DNA from: Druceiella hillmani
Lineage: Eukaryota; Arthropoda; Insecta; Lepidoptera; Hepialidae
Length of the DNA: 64,000 nt
Assembly: GCA_039881145.1 (NCBI GenBank)
Contig: JAYKKI010000005.1
Span: 23,121,501-23,185,500, forward strand
Direction of reading: 5' to 3'
In this document: positions 1 through 11,689 of the stretch, in pieces
Layout: every line of letters begins with the position of its first letter
Position numbering within the stretch: the stretch's first letter is position 1
Notes under the pieces: generated by a model
What the model saw: the letters and a program-made list of their open reading frames with translations, nothing else
What the model was told of the DNA's origin: nothing
Databases searched by the model: none
Position numbers and translations under genes: made by a program

Positions 1-582
1 TATACTTAATTTTGTCTACTTTGAAGTGATTTTTTTATTATTTGTAATAAAAAACTTTATGCTAATGTATGACTGTAACTAATCGATTACTTAGTTAATT
101 GTTATTTGTCTCATAGTTATTAAATTTTGCATGTTTATGAATGAATAAAATATCCTTCTTGATTATATGACTAATATGATAATATATGTTGTTTTATTTT
201 GATGCTTGACATTTATAAAATTGTCGTTTTTGTTATTTATAATGTAAATCTACGAGTCGGTAGTTATCGTATTGTGTCATTGTGATCATTCAATAAGAGG
301 ATGGATTGAAAGTACTCATAAGTTTTAGCAACATCAAATTCATAACTTGACGAAAAAACGACTTATTTGGACTTATAAAACAGCGACATGGAAAAAGCAA
401 CCGACGACATTAAACCTGAAGATTTTCAACACCGCACGAAAAATTAAATGAATCTATTCAGTCAGAATCTATAAAAAAAATCTCCATCTGAATAAGATTA
501 AAAATGTTGCAACTTTTCTCACAATATAAGGGAGAAAGGTAGGTGAACCAACTAGTCGTGGCATCAAAGTATAAAGAATAAA
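1..582. other. AT-rich non-coding stretch
   Basis: I see no reading frame with coding character, no recognisable repeat and no RNA gene here. It ends at the first foldback element. Confidence 0.6.
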
Positions 583-795
583 TATTGAATATATTTGGCG
601 TTAATTTTGTAGAAATTCATTATTCACAATTAAATGAAACTACGTGATGTAGTATTATATCTACTTTCTTTAAGTTCTTTACCACTTTGCTAAGAGACCA
701 CTCGTTGTAATACAACAAAACCTAGATCGTGGTAAAGAACTTAAAGAAAGTAAAAATAATACTACATCACGTAGTTTCATTTAATTGTGAATAAT
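583..795 (+). mobile_element. Foldback (long-hairpin) element, copy 1, apex-shortened
   Basis: Two near-perfect inverted arms (622-685 and 729-792) share the core 'aaactacgtgatgtagta' and 'aagttctttaccac'. The 43-bp loop between them is what remains of a longer hairpin seen in copies 2 and 4. A unique lead of about 37 bp, starting 'ttgaatatatttggcgtt' at 584, lies outside the left arm and is also present in the other three copies, so it belongs to the element. Flanking direct repeats are weak here: 'gaataaa' at 576-582 and 796-802. No coding capacity. Confidence 0.85.
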
Positions 796-1169
796 GAATA
801 AAAAAAATTATTATCTGTTCAATATTTCTTTATTTTCTCTCGTAATAATATATAGAAAGTAATGTTTCTTATATTGGGATTTACTTGTAAATTTATTAGT
901 GAAAATCCTTGTGCTTTATAATCAGAATACTCAAAACAAGAGTAGCATTTTAAAGGTCTAAGTACCGTGTTGAAGAAATCTAACTATCGTATTGGAGAAA
1001 TCGTATATATTTTATATGTCTTCGCAGTTAAACTTTCAGTTAATAGTTTTACATACAATATTACTTGCAGTAGAACATTACTAATTCGGAGTACAATGTT
1101 GGACAAAATAATAAATGCAATACTTATAAAATGTTTTCTTGACAGTTTCGTAACATCAGAGCTAAATAT
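796..1169. other. AT-rich spacer
   Basis: Nothing recognisable. An 87-codon frame overlaps the start of the next repeat but begins on a non-ATG codon and resembles no protein I know. Confidence 0.5.
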
Positions 1170-2345
1170 TAGTAAAAAAAACCTGTCAAGCACGAGTACT
1201 ACGAGGGTATCGTACACATTTAGGCATTAATAAATATTTACATAAAATTCCTATTAAACTACTTACAAAATTGTAATTTTTAGAACGAAAATATATTGCC
1301 TACTACATTTTGCACAGGCACATGTTTAAAAAAATTGTGTGTGTACTTACGCGCATTTCGTATGTGTGCAAATTTGTGTGTGTGTGTACTTACGCGCATT
1401 ACAAGCTGTACTTTTTTGGCATAGTACAAAAATAACTTTATTTAGTAAGCAAATAATTAAGAGAAATAAAACAATAAAAGAACTGTATAAATACGGTTGG
1501 TAAAACCTAAATTCAATGAAATAATTAAATTTTAAACATTAAAATTTATTTGACAGATGAGTGATCCGTCATTTCATTTTTCTGCTGGCTTATATACAGA
1601 GTAGTAAAAAATGTATTTTTATCTAGAGTTACAATCATTATCATTTAATATAATATCATTATTATTATTAATAATATTAGTATTAATAATATTAATAATA
1701 AGGATTGTTATTTATTAATTTAATTATTTTAGAAATTTAAATGAGTATTCAGCATTCAATTTAATATAAAAACAGTCTAGCAGATGGTAGCCTTAAAATG
1801 GAAAGCCAGCAGAAAAACGAAATGGTGGACCACTCATCTGTCAAATTATGTAAATTTATGTTTAATAAGCAAATTCATCCTGTTGATCTCCTACAGATTT
1901 TTGGTGCATAGTAAGCAACTTCATTCTGTTTGTTTTTGTTGCATTCATAAAATTTTACTCAACATTTTTTTATAACGTGCTTAAAAAAGTAAAACGTCAA
2001 AAATATAACTACAAATTAATATTTTTTTTCCTTTACTTATACTGTGACCTTGCTTCTTACCAAATTTCTTTTTTCTATTTTTTGATTTTAGGTCAACTGG
2101 AAGTACCCATAGGTTTTAATTTATTAGTTCAAGTATCAAAAAATACGGCATAAATGGTCGTATTTTAGGATGTTTATTGAGTTGACTTAGAAGCTTGATT
2201 TACAGCTCCAAGGGACTGTAGACTTAAATATTTGATATTAATTTCAACTTGATACCTCCACGTATTCCTGAGAAAAAGGGTATTTACAGAAAGACAGACA
2301 GAGGGACAACGAAGTGATCCTATAAGGGTTCATTTTTCCTTTTGA
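1170..2345 (+). mobile_element. Tailed lepidopteran-type repeat, copy 1, interrupted
   Basis: The head (about 1170-1322) starts 'aacctgtcaagcacgagt', runs through 'cgtacacatttaggca' and matches the heads at 23360 and, more distantly, 26935. The tail (about 2050-2345) carries 'agacagacagagggacaacg' followed by 'aagtgatcctataagggttc' and a T-rich end, matching the tails at 23820-23913 and 27470-27545. The two parts are about 730 bp further apart than in copy 2, and the extra space contains an inverted-repeat element (1549-1845) and AT-rich DNA. No coding capacity. Head and tail could be two separate partial copies. Confidence 0.6.
1549..1845. mobile_element. Inverted-repeat (MITE-like) element nested in the tailed repeat
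   Basis: Positions 1549-1590 ('tttgacagatgagtg...ctgctggct') and 1804-1845 are inverted copies of 42 bp with four mismatches. The 213 bp between them is AT-rich, with an (att/aat)n stretch at about 1639-1700, and codes for nothing. I could not fix a target-site duplication with confidence, so the superfamily is open. Confidence 0.7.
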
Positions 2346-4660
2346 ATAAGAAAATTGCGATTTATTTTATCTTTCGAAAAATCAGGAAATAATCACTACT
2401 ATCACGCAGTATTGTTAGAAATAAAGCTAAAAATATTAATAGCTCGTGGCAGGCGATTCCCGACAAAGTAATGAATGAAACCTCCGGGGCACACCAAACA
2501 AGTAGCGGAAATTATTAATTTCCTAAAATTTATTTGCGTTTGATTATTTCTAATAATTTCTCCAATTTCATATATCAAGTAAATCGTTTCTGCGGATTAT
2601 TTATTACAACTAGATTGAAAGCTTATTAAATGACTTAGTCAAACGACATAAAAACAATTTCTTTCCATTCGAGGTCTATTTGAATGATATTTTCCTTTCC
2701 TCGAACCCAGCAAGCCTTTTCCCATTAGTATATTACGCGCCATTAAGGAACGGACTGAATTATGTACTTAGCTATTATATAATATACGTATACACAGACC
2801 TTAATGTAGGCTGGCATTTACATTGACAATCACTTAAGCAATTGCACGATTCATGCGGTATTAAGTTTGAGTTGGTAAATTGTGATTTCGTTGGAAATCT
2901 ATAAACAATTAAGAAAAGGGTTTAAGCATATTTTTTTTTATTATGAGATTTTTACATTTATTTTCTTACTTTTCTTGAATATGGTGGAGCGAAATACAGT
3001 ACCAGCTTTTGGGGGTTGATTTACGGAGCTATATAGTCGGTAATAAGAAAGAATTAAAGTTGGCATGAAAATTATTGACGAAATTTTCTTTTTGTTTCCG
3101 TTAAAAATAAATTCATCCTCAGAATAAGAACTCTCTTCAAATTCTACTTTAAGAAGTTAGTTTTTGTATCACCTTTTATTATCCCCATATCAAATAATTT
3201 TTTGAAAACATTAAAAATAGTTTTTGCCAACGAGAAACCTTCGTGCAATAATTAATTTTCGAGTGCATTTGAATTATAATTACAAACTGCTCGACCCCGT
3301 TACGTGAGAAAAAAAAATTGTGCATGTCAGCTCCGACGCGCGCAACTGGAGTTTACTCCTTAAGTACGATTGTCTTGGAATGTATAAAATAGGTAACGCT
3401 GTATATAAATAGAAAAAAAGAAATTACATTCGCGCAAACAAATTAATTGTGTATTCTATTTTCGTTATAAACGTGTACATTTATCTGTACCCACCCTTTC
3501 ATTAATTATATCATTAACATTATATTCTCGGCAATAGTATCCTAAGTTTTTTTTTCATCTTCACGCTTACTCCATCGGTGTGTTTATTTTCAATTACACC
3601 TTTGTGAGGGACCAATATATGCAACAATAATCTATTCTCTGTTTCTATGTGGTTTCTTTTTCTTGTATTCATTTTACTACTTTGTTATTAAACGCAATAC
3701 TTTCAGCCAAAAGGAAACGACGCTTACAACTTTAGTATATGATTTATGCTTACAACTGTCAACAAATAATTCGATATGTCAAGATGTGCCTGAAATTAGC
3801 TAACGATTGATGCGCAATACTTTCACCTGCGCAGAAAGTATTGAATCAAAACATAAATCTCCAATCGGTTAATCTTTGATTTTCCAAACTCGATTAGTTA
3901 ATACTAGTTTTTAACGTGCGTCTATTGAACCGTCGGAGACATGATACGATAATTCTTAGAAATCTAGACTTACGTAATCGCTACTTAATCTGGTTTTATG
4001 TTTTGTTTATTAATACGAGCATATGTGTGTCAAACCCCGTCCTTGCGATTACGCCATAAGAAAATGTCAAATAAACATATTGATAACTCACTTTCAAGAT
4101 GCGCAGAAATATCGCACGTAGAGGACACCTAACGTTTATACTTTTTTTAACCCCCTGAATTTCGTACGCTCTGAACTTCTGATTTCGCTCATAACTTCAT
4201 ACCGGTCACTATATATGAATATCGATTCTTTAGAAGTAAACTCCAAAAATAAAATTATTTGTTTAATACCATTGGTCATTATTTGCTTAAACTTTAATTA
4301 CGAGTGGGCACATCAATCAAAAAAAGTTCAGGCAGGTTCATGCATGGAATAATAGGATAAAAAACGATGATCAACAGGATGTTTTAAATAATTAAATCTA
4401 AAAATTTCTCCAATTTTTAATTTGTTTCTCTCATAATTTCTCTTTTAAATAGAGAAACATATGGATATATATAAACGAATGTATGCAACTTCTGACACAT
4501 AATATATTTAAAAATATCTACACATGGCATTACGTGTGTATGAAGTCTATTATTACAACCTAAATCATACAAAAATCCATTATACACACAGAATACTTGG
4601 CATATGCAGCATTTATTAAACATGTTGTAAAACATAATATAATTAAAAATACACCAACAC
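2346..4660. other. Intergenic or intronic DNA without recognised features
   Basis: AT-rich with small GC-richer patches near 2440-2500 and 3290-3360. A short imperfect hairpin ('caatactttc' / 'gaaagtattg') sits near 3816-3845. No coding frame, no tRNA-like B box and no repeat shared with the rest of the window were seen. Confidence 0.5.
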
Positions 4661-4667
4661 AACTACG

Positions 4668-4890
4668 ATGCAACTAACATGGATCTTCGGGCTTACTCCA
4701 AAACCTGCACTAAACTACTCGCGAAGTCGAAGATCGAAGTTAGGCGAAGAGAATAGTCTAGAGAGGTACTTCTATTCGCTTTGTGCAACCTCGCCTTGCC
4801 TCGGGCGAGTTCCGATCACTGTCGATTTTTTTAGCCCGTGTCTTCGCGAGGTTAGCGTACGAAACACTCATGTCACTATTACTATCTCCA
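4668..4890. other. GC-richer island with internal inverted repeats, identity unknown
   Basis: This block is clearly richer in G+C than its surroundings. 'ctcgcgaag' near 4717 pairs with 'cttcgcgag' near 4843, and 'cctcgcc' pairs loosely with 'gggcgag' inside. An 82-codon ATG frame (4668-4916) covers it but resembles no protein I know. It could be a structured RNA, a regulatory element or a decayed exon; I cannot tell which. Confidence 0.35.
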
Positions 4891-4916
4891 GATGGTGCTA
4901 TTACAAAAAAAAATAA

Positions 4917-5605
4917 TTTTATAAAATTTTAAGAAAATATTTTTTTAATCCTTATTATTTGCATTTTCAAGTGACTTACCACACGATGCGTTGAAAAATG
5001 GTATTAATGCAATTTCTTTTGTTATCGTAGAGACACGTTTCTGCTCAAACTATTTCTGAAAATCACAACTGAACACATTTATACAAAAGTATATTTCTTT
5101 GAGATCAGTTTTTTGAAATAAAAAAAAACTAATTAAAAAATGACTCATTCTTTTCTTTAAGATCGACTTAAGTACACTATCGCTATGTTCGTCTTTTTAT
5201 TCTTATATTTGTTTAACAAGTGTAATAAAAATTTACCGCAACCTCCTCAAATACCAAATTTGTTTATACATCCAAACGTAGGTATAAAGTAAATACTTAA
5301 TAAAATAATAGATTTAACTCTCCATTTTCCACCTAGATGAAAATTTTGTTCATTAGTAACTTTAAATAAACTAATCATGACCTACAAGCACATACGTATT
5401 GTGTATTAAAACTGTAAAACTATTCCCAAATAACAGCTAATAATTAGAGCATTAAATATAATTTTATAAAGTCATTACAAATATATTCAACTAAATGTAT
5501 ATTATTCTAAAAAATACACGTTATACATCATTTTTATTCTGATGTGAACATTCGTTGAATATATCAATATTATTTTCATGCTCTTTTTTAATAACTACGA
5601 AGTAA
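4917..5605. other. AT-rich non-coding stretch
   Basis: No supported feature seen. Confidence 0.5.
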
Positions 5606-5667
5606 TGTATTGAAAAGCGGAACGGAAAACGGAAAAACGGAATAGTTTCCGTTCGCTTTTCAATACA
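5606..5667. repeat. Long inverted repeat (hairpin)
   Basis: The arm at 5606-5628 ('tgtattgaaaagcgg...') pairs with 5646-5667, with a single extra base in the left arm. The 17-base loop contains three short 'acgga'-type repeats. It is not shared with the other hairpins in the window. Confidence 0.85.
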
Positions 5668-6657
5668 CATTTGATCACTTTTTTGTTTTGTTCGTGTATT
5701 AAACGAATGGACGGACAGGTAGACATAATAATAGAACGAAGAAAGCTTCTATTACTTCCTTTCAAGTTCCGGTAATCATAAACACAATATCTAGATTGAA
5801 ACGTTTCCGCAATCCAGTTCTAAGGTCGAACCCCTTCGACCCTCCGTAAAAAGTGCAGATGTAAACACGGCTAGATCATAAACTTTACCAAATTTATTCA
5901 ATATATTTTTATAGTACACTCCTAGATTTAGTTTATGGATAATGTTCCCGAATATGGCATCTGACGAGGATGAAAAATCTCGTAAAACTTTTCTTATTAC
6001 TTTGTTTATATGAGATTGTATGGCGGCGCCAAAATTGTCCTACTGCGTTCATTCCCTTTTTTTTATATGCATTTTATTTTCTGTTGCAAAGTCAACGTAA
6101 TGCGTTAAAGTTTGATTCGCTTGCAAGTTAATAAAGGGGACCGACTGCCCTCGGGTTTGAATATTGAATGTGAAATATAGCAGCAAATTTCGTATTTATA
6201 CACATGTGGATGACTTGCATAAGTGTGGAAGTGAATATGCTTAATATGAAATCTACATACTTTATAAATTTTAAAGCATTGAAATTTAGTTTGTATTACA
6301 TAAACTTTAAAAAAAATATAAAAAATTAAATAATTTAAATATTTAAAAAAATATCTCAAGAATATTGGAAATCTTATAAAATTAACGAATTGACAGATTT
6401 ATTATGAGAAGAGCGTACAGTCCTTTTAATTGTTTTTTAAACTTGAATAATTCATTTATTTGTGGATTTACAAAGATGATCTCTGATTTACACCAAAGAT
6501 CATTTCACAGCGTCATTTTTATAAATAATTTGGGATATATGGTATATGACTTTGGGAGCACCAAAATACGGCTGAATAAAATATCGTACTTTAATAAGGA
6601 CTTTTAGTGCGGCAATTCGGAACCGCTTATGCCATTTTGATAATACATTAAAATTTT
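5668..6657. other. AT-rich non-coding stretch
   Basis: No supported feature. Two frames of 67 and 84 codons on opposite strands have no coding character. Confidence 0.5.
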
Positions 6658-6692
6658 AAAAGAAAGTTCTTCGTTTTCAAGAACTTTCTTTT
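6658..6692. repeat. Perfect 14-bp hairpin followed by a T-run
   Basis: 'aaaagaaagttctt' (6658-6671) and 'aagaactttctttt' (6679-6692) flank a 7-base loop, and a T-run follows within a few bases. In a eukaryote this is not a terminator. It is more likely a small inverted duplication. Confidence 0.8.
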
Positions 6693-6830
6693 AATTTTTT
6701 TGTGAAGAGAAAAATGAAGTCATTTGAATTTTTGACAGTCACTTTTACTAATAATTTAAAATTTCAGTAAAGTCTTAATTAATCGCTGCGCAATTAAATG
6801 AAAACTACAGTATTTATTAATCTATATATT

Positions 6831-6909
6831 TAGGTCATCATATATGAAATGGCGTACATCGTTATAAGTTTAGGTCATCATATATGAAATGGCGTACATC
6901 GTTATAAGT
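6831..6909. repeat. Two exact tandem copies of a 40-bp unit
   Basis: The unit 'taggtcatcatatatg...gttataagt' occurs at 6831-6870 and again at 6871-6909, with no mismatch up to the final base. This points to a very recent tandem duplication. Confidence 0.95.
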
Positions 6910-7469
6910 ATTATTTTAAAATTAAAAAACAAATAAACTGTAAATTTTTCTTGATATCATTACCCTAATAATTTTATTTTCCTTAAAGTTTTAGACGAAG
7001 TAATTTGGGAAACACCAGAAACGTGATATATGCACGTATGCATTATGAGAATCTGCCAATCAGTTCTATATCATAAATAGACATTATATGTTTTCAGAAA
7101 TAAAAACTTCTCCGAACAAAGACAATCATCCTGATCTTGCTTTTTTGAATCCTTTGGTTTTTTTTTCATATATTTTCATATATTAATCTACTCCAAATTA
7201 ATATTACATCTCACAACTCAAAACTTTTATGGCTATAAGCTGGGACAAGCGAACAACTAATGCTTCCTGTAAAGATTTAATTTTGACTACATATTACTAA
7301 AAGTAATTTTGAAAATAATCTAGAAAATCTTTGTATTAGTGTTAAAAAGAGCTAAACCAAAATATTGAACAGGTACCGTTGTAGGCACCCAAACATAAGT
7401 AAGTTTGTTTACAATAGTAAACAAAGTGTATTAATAGGTACGGATCCAAAACTATTATAAGAACTAATG
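6910..7469. other. AT-rich non-coding stretch
   Basis: No supported feature seen. Confidence 0.5.
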
Positions 7470-7860
7470 TAATGGAAAAGAGCGTCGTCGTGAGAAAGTC
7501 GACTTTCGATAGTAAAACTACAAGCATGCCAGTCGTAAAGCGAGCACTGCCGAATTTGCAGTTAAAAGGCGAGCCATACCAATCGTTTAATGGCTATTTG
7601 AGTGCCCGACCCGACGGGGCGTGGCCGATGGAGGAATTAAAAAAAATTACTCGACCATAAATCTTACACTTATGCGACATTTACGGGCGCGATTTAAGCA
7701 CATTATAAATCTCAGCGGAAAAAATCTATATCGGTGACGTTTCACCGTGGAAACATAATAAAATGTTCGTCCCGCTCTCCCTTTCGCATTTAGGTCTCTA
7801 GTGATGAGCTTAAGCGTTTCGGCTGCTATCGATCAAATTGTCTACCACTCAATAAATTTA
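7470..7860. other. GC-richer patch, possible conserved non-coding element
   Basis: The region around 7530-7830 has much higher G+C than its AT-rich flanks and holds no convincing exon. The 62-codon frame at 7472-7660 starts without ATG context and is unfamiliar. Motifs such as 'cgaccataaatctta' (Cdx/Abd-B-like CATAAA core) and 'ggtgacgtttcaccgtg' can be seen. A cis-regulatory role is inference from base composition only. Confidence 0.3.
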
Positions 7861-7993
7861 TAAAACTTAATTATAAATAATTGTTATAATATATGGAAAT
7901 AAATTTATTCAATAGATATTAGTAGTGTGTCGATTTTTAGGTAAATGAGAATTAAACAGGCGGAGCCTTATTCGGACCAAATTTAAATCTACC

Positions 7994-8277
7994 CTTATTT
8001 TATTCACAATTAAATAAAACTACGTGATGTAGTTTTATTTTTACTTTTTTTAAGTTCTTTACCACGACCTGGGTTTTGGTGTTTAACAACATTTTCAGGT
8101 GGGCAATTAGCATAGATCTTTGCTAATTGTCCACCTGGAGATGTAACACAACGAAACCTAGGTCGTGGTAAAGAACTTAAATAAAGTAAAAATAATACTA
8201 CATCACGTAGTTTTATTTAATTGTGAATTATACATTTCTCCAAATTGATGCCAAATATATTTAATACTTATTTTATT
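7994..8277 (-). mobile_element. Foldback (long-hairpin) element, copy 2, near full length, with 11-bp direct repeats
   Basis: The arms run from 8002 inwards and from 8228 inwards, and the hairpin continues almost to the apex: 'gtgggcaattagca' pairs with 'tgctaattgtccac' across a loop of about nine bases. The roughly 38-bp lead lies on the right here (8229-8266, reverse complement 'aaatatatttggcatcaatt'), so the copy is inverted relative to copies 1, 3 and 4. The direct repeat 'cttattttatt' at 7994-8004 and 8267-8277 brackets it. No coding capacity. Confidence 0.9.
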
Positions 8278-9232
8278 TAAAATTGATTTCTACTACATAA
8301 ATATTTCACACGTAATCGAAATTTTGTACTTCAATTAATACAAGTTTATTCAGGATGCATAATATTAATACTAAAAATTAAAGGAATCATATAGGTGTCG
8401 CAATTTTTAGACTCTTAATATTAAATTTAGTAATAAACATATATCGTGAGGATTGAGTAAATACTTTAATAGGTTTTAATAATTCTCTTCAATACCTAAT
8501 TTATTTCTAAAATGAATTGATAATTTAAGAGCCAAAAGTAATTATATATAGTTTTATCTAGGCAGTGTAAGTTTTTAAATGACTAATGATTCTGATGAGT
8601 TGCGGTTTATAATACAAATGATATTATGCGTAATTCTAAAGTTTGTAGCTTCTGCACTCAGCAAATGTGAATAGAGCAAAAATGAGTTGGTTTTAGGGTA
8701 TTGTAATTCAACATGAAAATCGAAATACTTAGCAGATCACTCACGTGTCTACCTATCCGTCTGTCACACTCGTTTTTTTTCCCAAAACCTTCCCTATTAA
8801 TACTTCAATAGTTAGCATTCAACAATTTCGAACTCGAAAAAACATGTGAAAATTCCATGCGCATCGTTAAAAAATGCTAGTTGTAAGATTCTCAACATTT
8901 TTTTTAATTGTGAAAAAATCGTCTTTTTAGAAGCGTATACCAAAGGTTGTACAAAAATTACAACGATTTTTTTTATGTAACAGTTATTCAAAAGTCCATC
9001 TTAGCTATGACTTATATGACTGTAATTCACTAAAAAAATGGGATATGAAACTTTCGACGTACCAGAACCATGCTTGTACCTGACAAGTTTTTTCCCTAGG
9101 AATTCTATAGAATGTCACTCCAGAAATATATTTTAAAAAATATAAAATTTAGCAATTCCTTAAAGACGAAAATCATCTTTCTAGGAAACATGTTCTTTAG
9201 TTCATTTGTGTCGTGCGGAGTCAATTTACGAA
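8278..9232. other. AT-rich non-coding stretch
   Basis: No supported feature. A short 'tctacctatccgtctgtcac' tract at about 8748-8768 may be a degenerate piece of a tailed repeat in inverse orientation. Confidence 0.4.
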
Positions 9233-9281
9233 AATCGTTTTACTCATTTTTATATAACATATAAAAATGAGTAAAACGATT
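9233..9281. repeat. Perfect 23-bp palindrome with a 3-base loop
   Basis: Arm 9233-9255 starts 'aatcgttttactcatttt' and is exactly complementary to 9259-9281 across the loop 'aac'. Its lack of mismatches in otherwise drifting DNA implies recent origin or constraint. Confidence 0.95.
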
Positions 9282-9437
9282 ATGAAATAAAGGATTTATA
9301 TTTTAATCGAACTAAGCCATGGACATCTGATGTAACCGTTAATCTTGAAAAAAGATAACGCAGTACATAAGATAAATAGGTATGTAGACGAGAAATTAAT
9401 TTGTTAAATAATAGAATCGCTGGTACTGAAACAAACC

Positions 9438-9653
9438 TTGAAGGCTTATTTTTGGTATCAAAGGTTAACTACATTTACTGCGCTAAATATGTCATTTTGT
9501 CGCGGCTTGTCAACTATAGGCTCGGGGCGCCTTTTGCGTAGAGAATTCGATGGCGCGCATTTTACATGTCATGGAACTCACGTGTTATTGAATGGTAATA
9601 AGAAAATTAAGCTTGTCCAATTACATGAAATAAGGAATGACTCTAAGGATTAA
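9438..9653 (+). pseudogene. Possible relic of an SGNH-esterase-like C-terminal segment from a retroelement
   Basis: A 71-codon frame, GC-richer than its flanks over 9490-9600, contains 'FDGAHFTCHGTHVLLNGNKK'. This resembles the D..HFT.HG.H....GK block at the end of SGNH/GDSL esterase domains, which some LINE first ORFs carry. I see only this short block: the nucleophile GDS motif, the start codon and the rest of the domain are missing. The frame starts on a non-ATG codon. Chance resemblance is quite possible. Confidence 0.3.
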
Positions 9654-10789
9654 TCTTCTTTACCAAAGACAGCGCATTTCACAAAAACAGTGTTTGCTCA
9701 ATATTTTTTTTATTATTATCTCATTTATAATATAATTTTGTTTATTTATTGAGTACTGAATTGACTAAAATTTCTATCTATAACTTTTTTCTTAGATACA
9801 GTCGATATTATAAAAATATTTAATCAAAATATCGCCTTAATTTTTAAAAAAATATCTCTTTAATTCTTTATCGTACTTCAAAATATACTATTATCAATTT
9901 TATAGTCCAATTAATTTTATATAATTTTCGTTAAAAACATTTTTTGGATGATTAATATTTTTTGAGATGAGGTCAATAAAAAAATGGTTTAAAAAAATTC
10001 AAAAATAATGCAAATAGTTTTTTACCGTGTATAATAAAGTCTATAGAAAACAAATAAAATTGCGCCATGCAATGAATAAAGAAAGTTCCTATATTCGTTT
10101 GGATACATTTAATATGCTTAAAAATTTAAAAAAACTATGCATTTTAGTTGTAATAAATAAACAGAATATGTAATGAATTACAAATAACTATAAATATGTT
10201 AACAGATAATTTACGTCCACTACGGACAATTAATATTGCGCGATAATGATAAGTCAGTTCAATTGACTGATAAATAAGTGTATAAATGTAGGAATTACAG
10301 TTGGAATGTGGAAATTACAATTAGAAGTAAGATAAATTATAATTTTTTATGGTCATCTGCAAGTGTGTACACGTGATGATTATACCTTTATTTTTAATCA
10401 AAAATTACAAAAACACAGACGAAATGCTAAAAAAATAAAATAAAACTACTAGATTTTAATGCTTTTAATTTTGTTTGCACTTGAAACCATATGTGTAACT
10501 TGAAAACTCATCAAAACGTCTTCTGTGATTCCCAGCATAGACAAATAATTACGATTCAATAGACAGAATTGTCATAAAAAGGTCTCGATTAACTAAAATT
10601 TTAAAAAATCACTAAATTAAAAAAAATCTTTCGAATTTGTATGCCTCAAAATGATGGCATTCGTTTTTTTTGTCTCTAGAAATTTGTAACCACGTAACTC
10701 TATACAATTTTATGGAAGCCATTTTTTATCATAAATTATGAATAAGTAAACAAATACCAAAAGCCAAAATACCGATAGCACATCATCAT
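9654..10789. other. AT-rich non-coding stretch
   Basis: Very AT-rich with poly-A and poly-T runs. No repeat, exon or RNA gene recognised. Confidence 0.5.
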
Positions 10790-11060
10790 TTCATAACATC
10801 CCTACTCGCGACGACTACGACATGCGCAGCGACCGTGCGCGAAGCGTTAGCATTCTAAACGCGGGTCCAAGTGGCTCATTTATATGGGCGATAAATGTCA
10901 GTCCGCCCTGTCAATTTATTCGATCTGTTTGCAGGGGTGGTGAAGGCGCCTCGTAAAACTAGTTTAGCCCTGCGAGATAGTGCATAAGGATTCGGGGGCT
11001 TTATCTTTGTTCGTTTAGAGTTTATGCGCGCCACGGTACAGCGGGGAACGCTTTGAGTAT
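10790..11060. other. GC-rich block, candidate conserved non-coding or regulatory element
   Basis: About 270 bp with many CpG steps ('gacatgcgcagcgaccgtgc', 'ggggtggtgaaggcgcctcg') stands out sharply from its surroundings. I saw no extended open frame, and no splice consensus or RNA fold that I recognise. In an otherwise AT-rich insect intron or intergenic region, such blocks are often conserved regulatory DNA. That role is inferred here. Confidence 0.35.
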
Positions 11061-11689
11061 TGCCCTAGTATTTAAGACCTTATAAGCCATTATACAGGTT
11101 GTTGAAGATCACAGGCATAATTGTCAATATTTAAGAGCGTAATTTTTTAGCATAATTTACAAGTAGCCTTTGAAACTGCACAATGTGAACTAAGTTATAA
11201 AGATATAAAATAAAAAACAAAGTTGCAGTTCAAATAAAAAATCGTGACTTTATAGGCTACCTGTAAGACATGAGATTTTTGTTGTCTTGCAAAATTCTAA
11301 TAAATATTCAAGAAAGACTTATATTTATATATTGAATTCCACGCAGCAGTAAAGACCATTAAGCTTTTATTTCGCTTCTTTTTCTCTTCATTAATTTTTT
11401 TCTGTTAAAACAACACAGTTAGCAAGCATAAAATGCAGGAAATGTTATAATGGTATACATTTTTCTATTATGTTTTGCTCCTATTAGTTACATATTCAAT
11501 ACAGACTAAATAGAAGCTGCCCTGTCAATTATAAAAATAATAAATTATACACTTTATCTTTAATCTACACAAATAATAAAATTATATATTTAGGCCATAC
11601 CTGTGCGCGTATTATACAAAACCACCGGACGAATTGTAGTGAATCTGAATAGCTGTAGACGTTAGAAATTTAGCCAATATCCATCTACA
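11061..11689. other. AT-rich non-coding stretch
   Basis: No supported feature seen. Confidence 0.5.

Noticed and set aside
5815..5850. 'aaggtcgaacccctt', similar to a tRNA B box
   Set aside because: No A box, acceptor stem or anticodon arm could be placed around it.
6658..6700. Hairpin followed by a T-run, resembling a bacterial terminator
   Set aside because: Everything else in the window is eukaryotic; this is a chance or duplication-derived hairpin.
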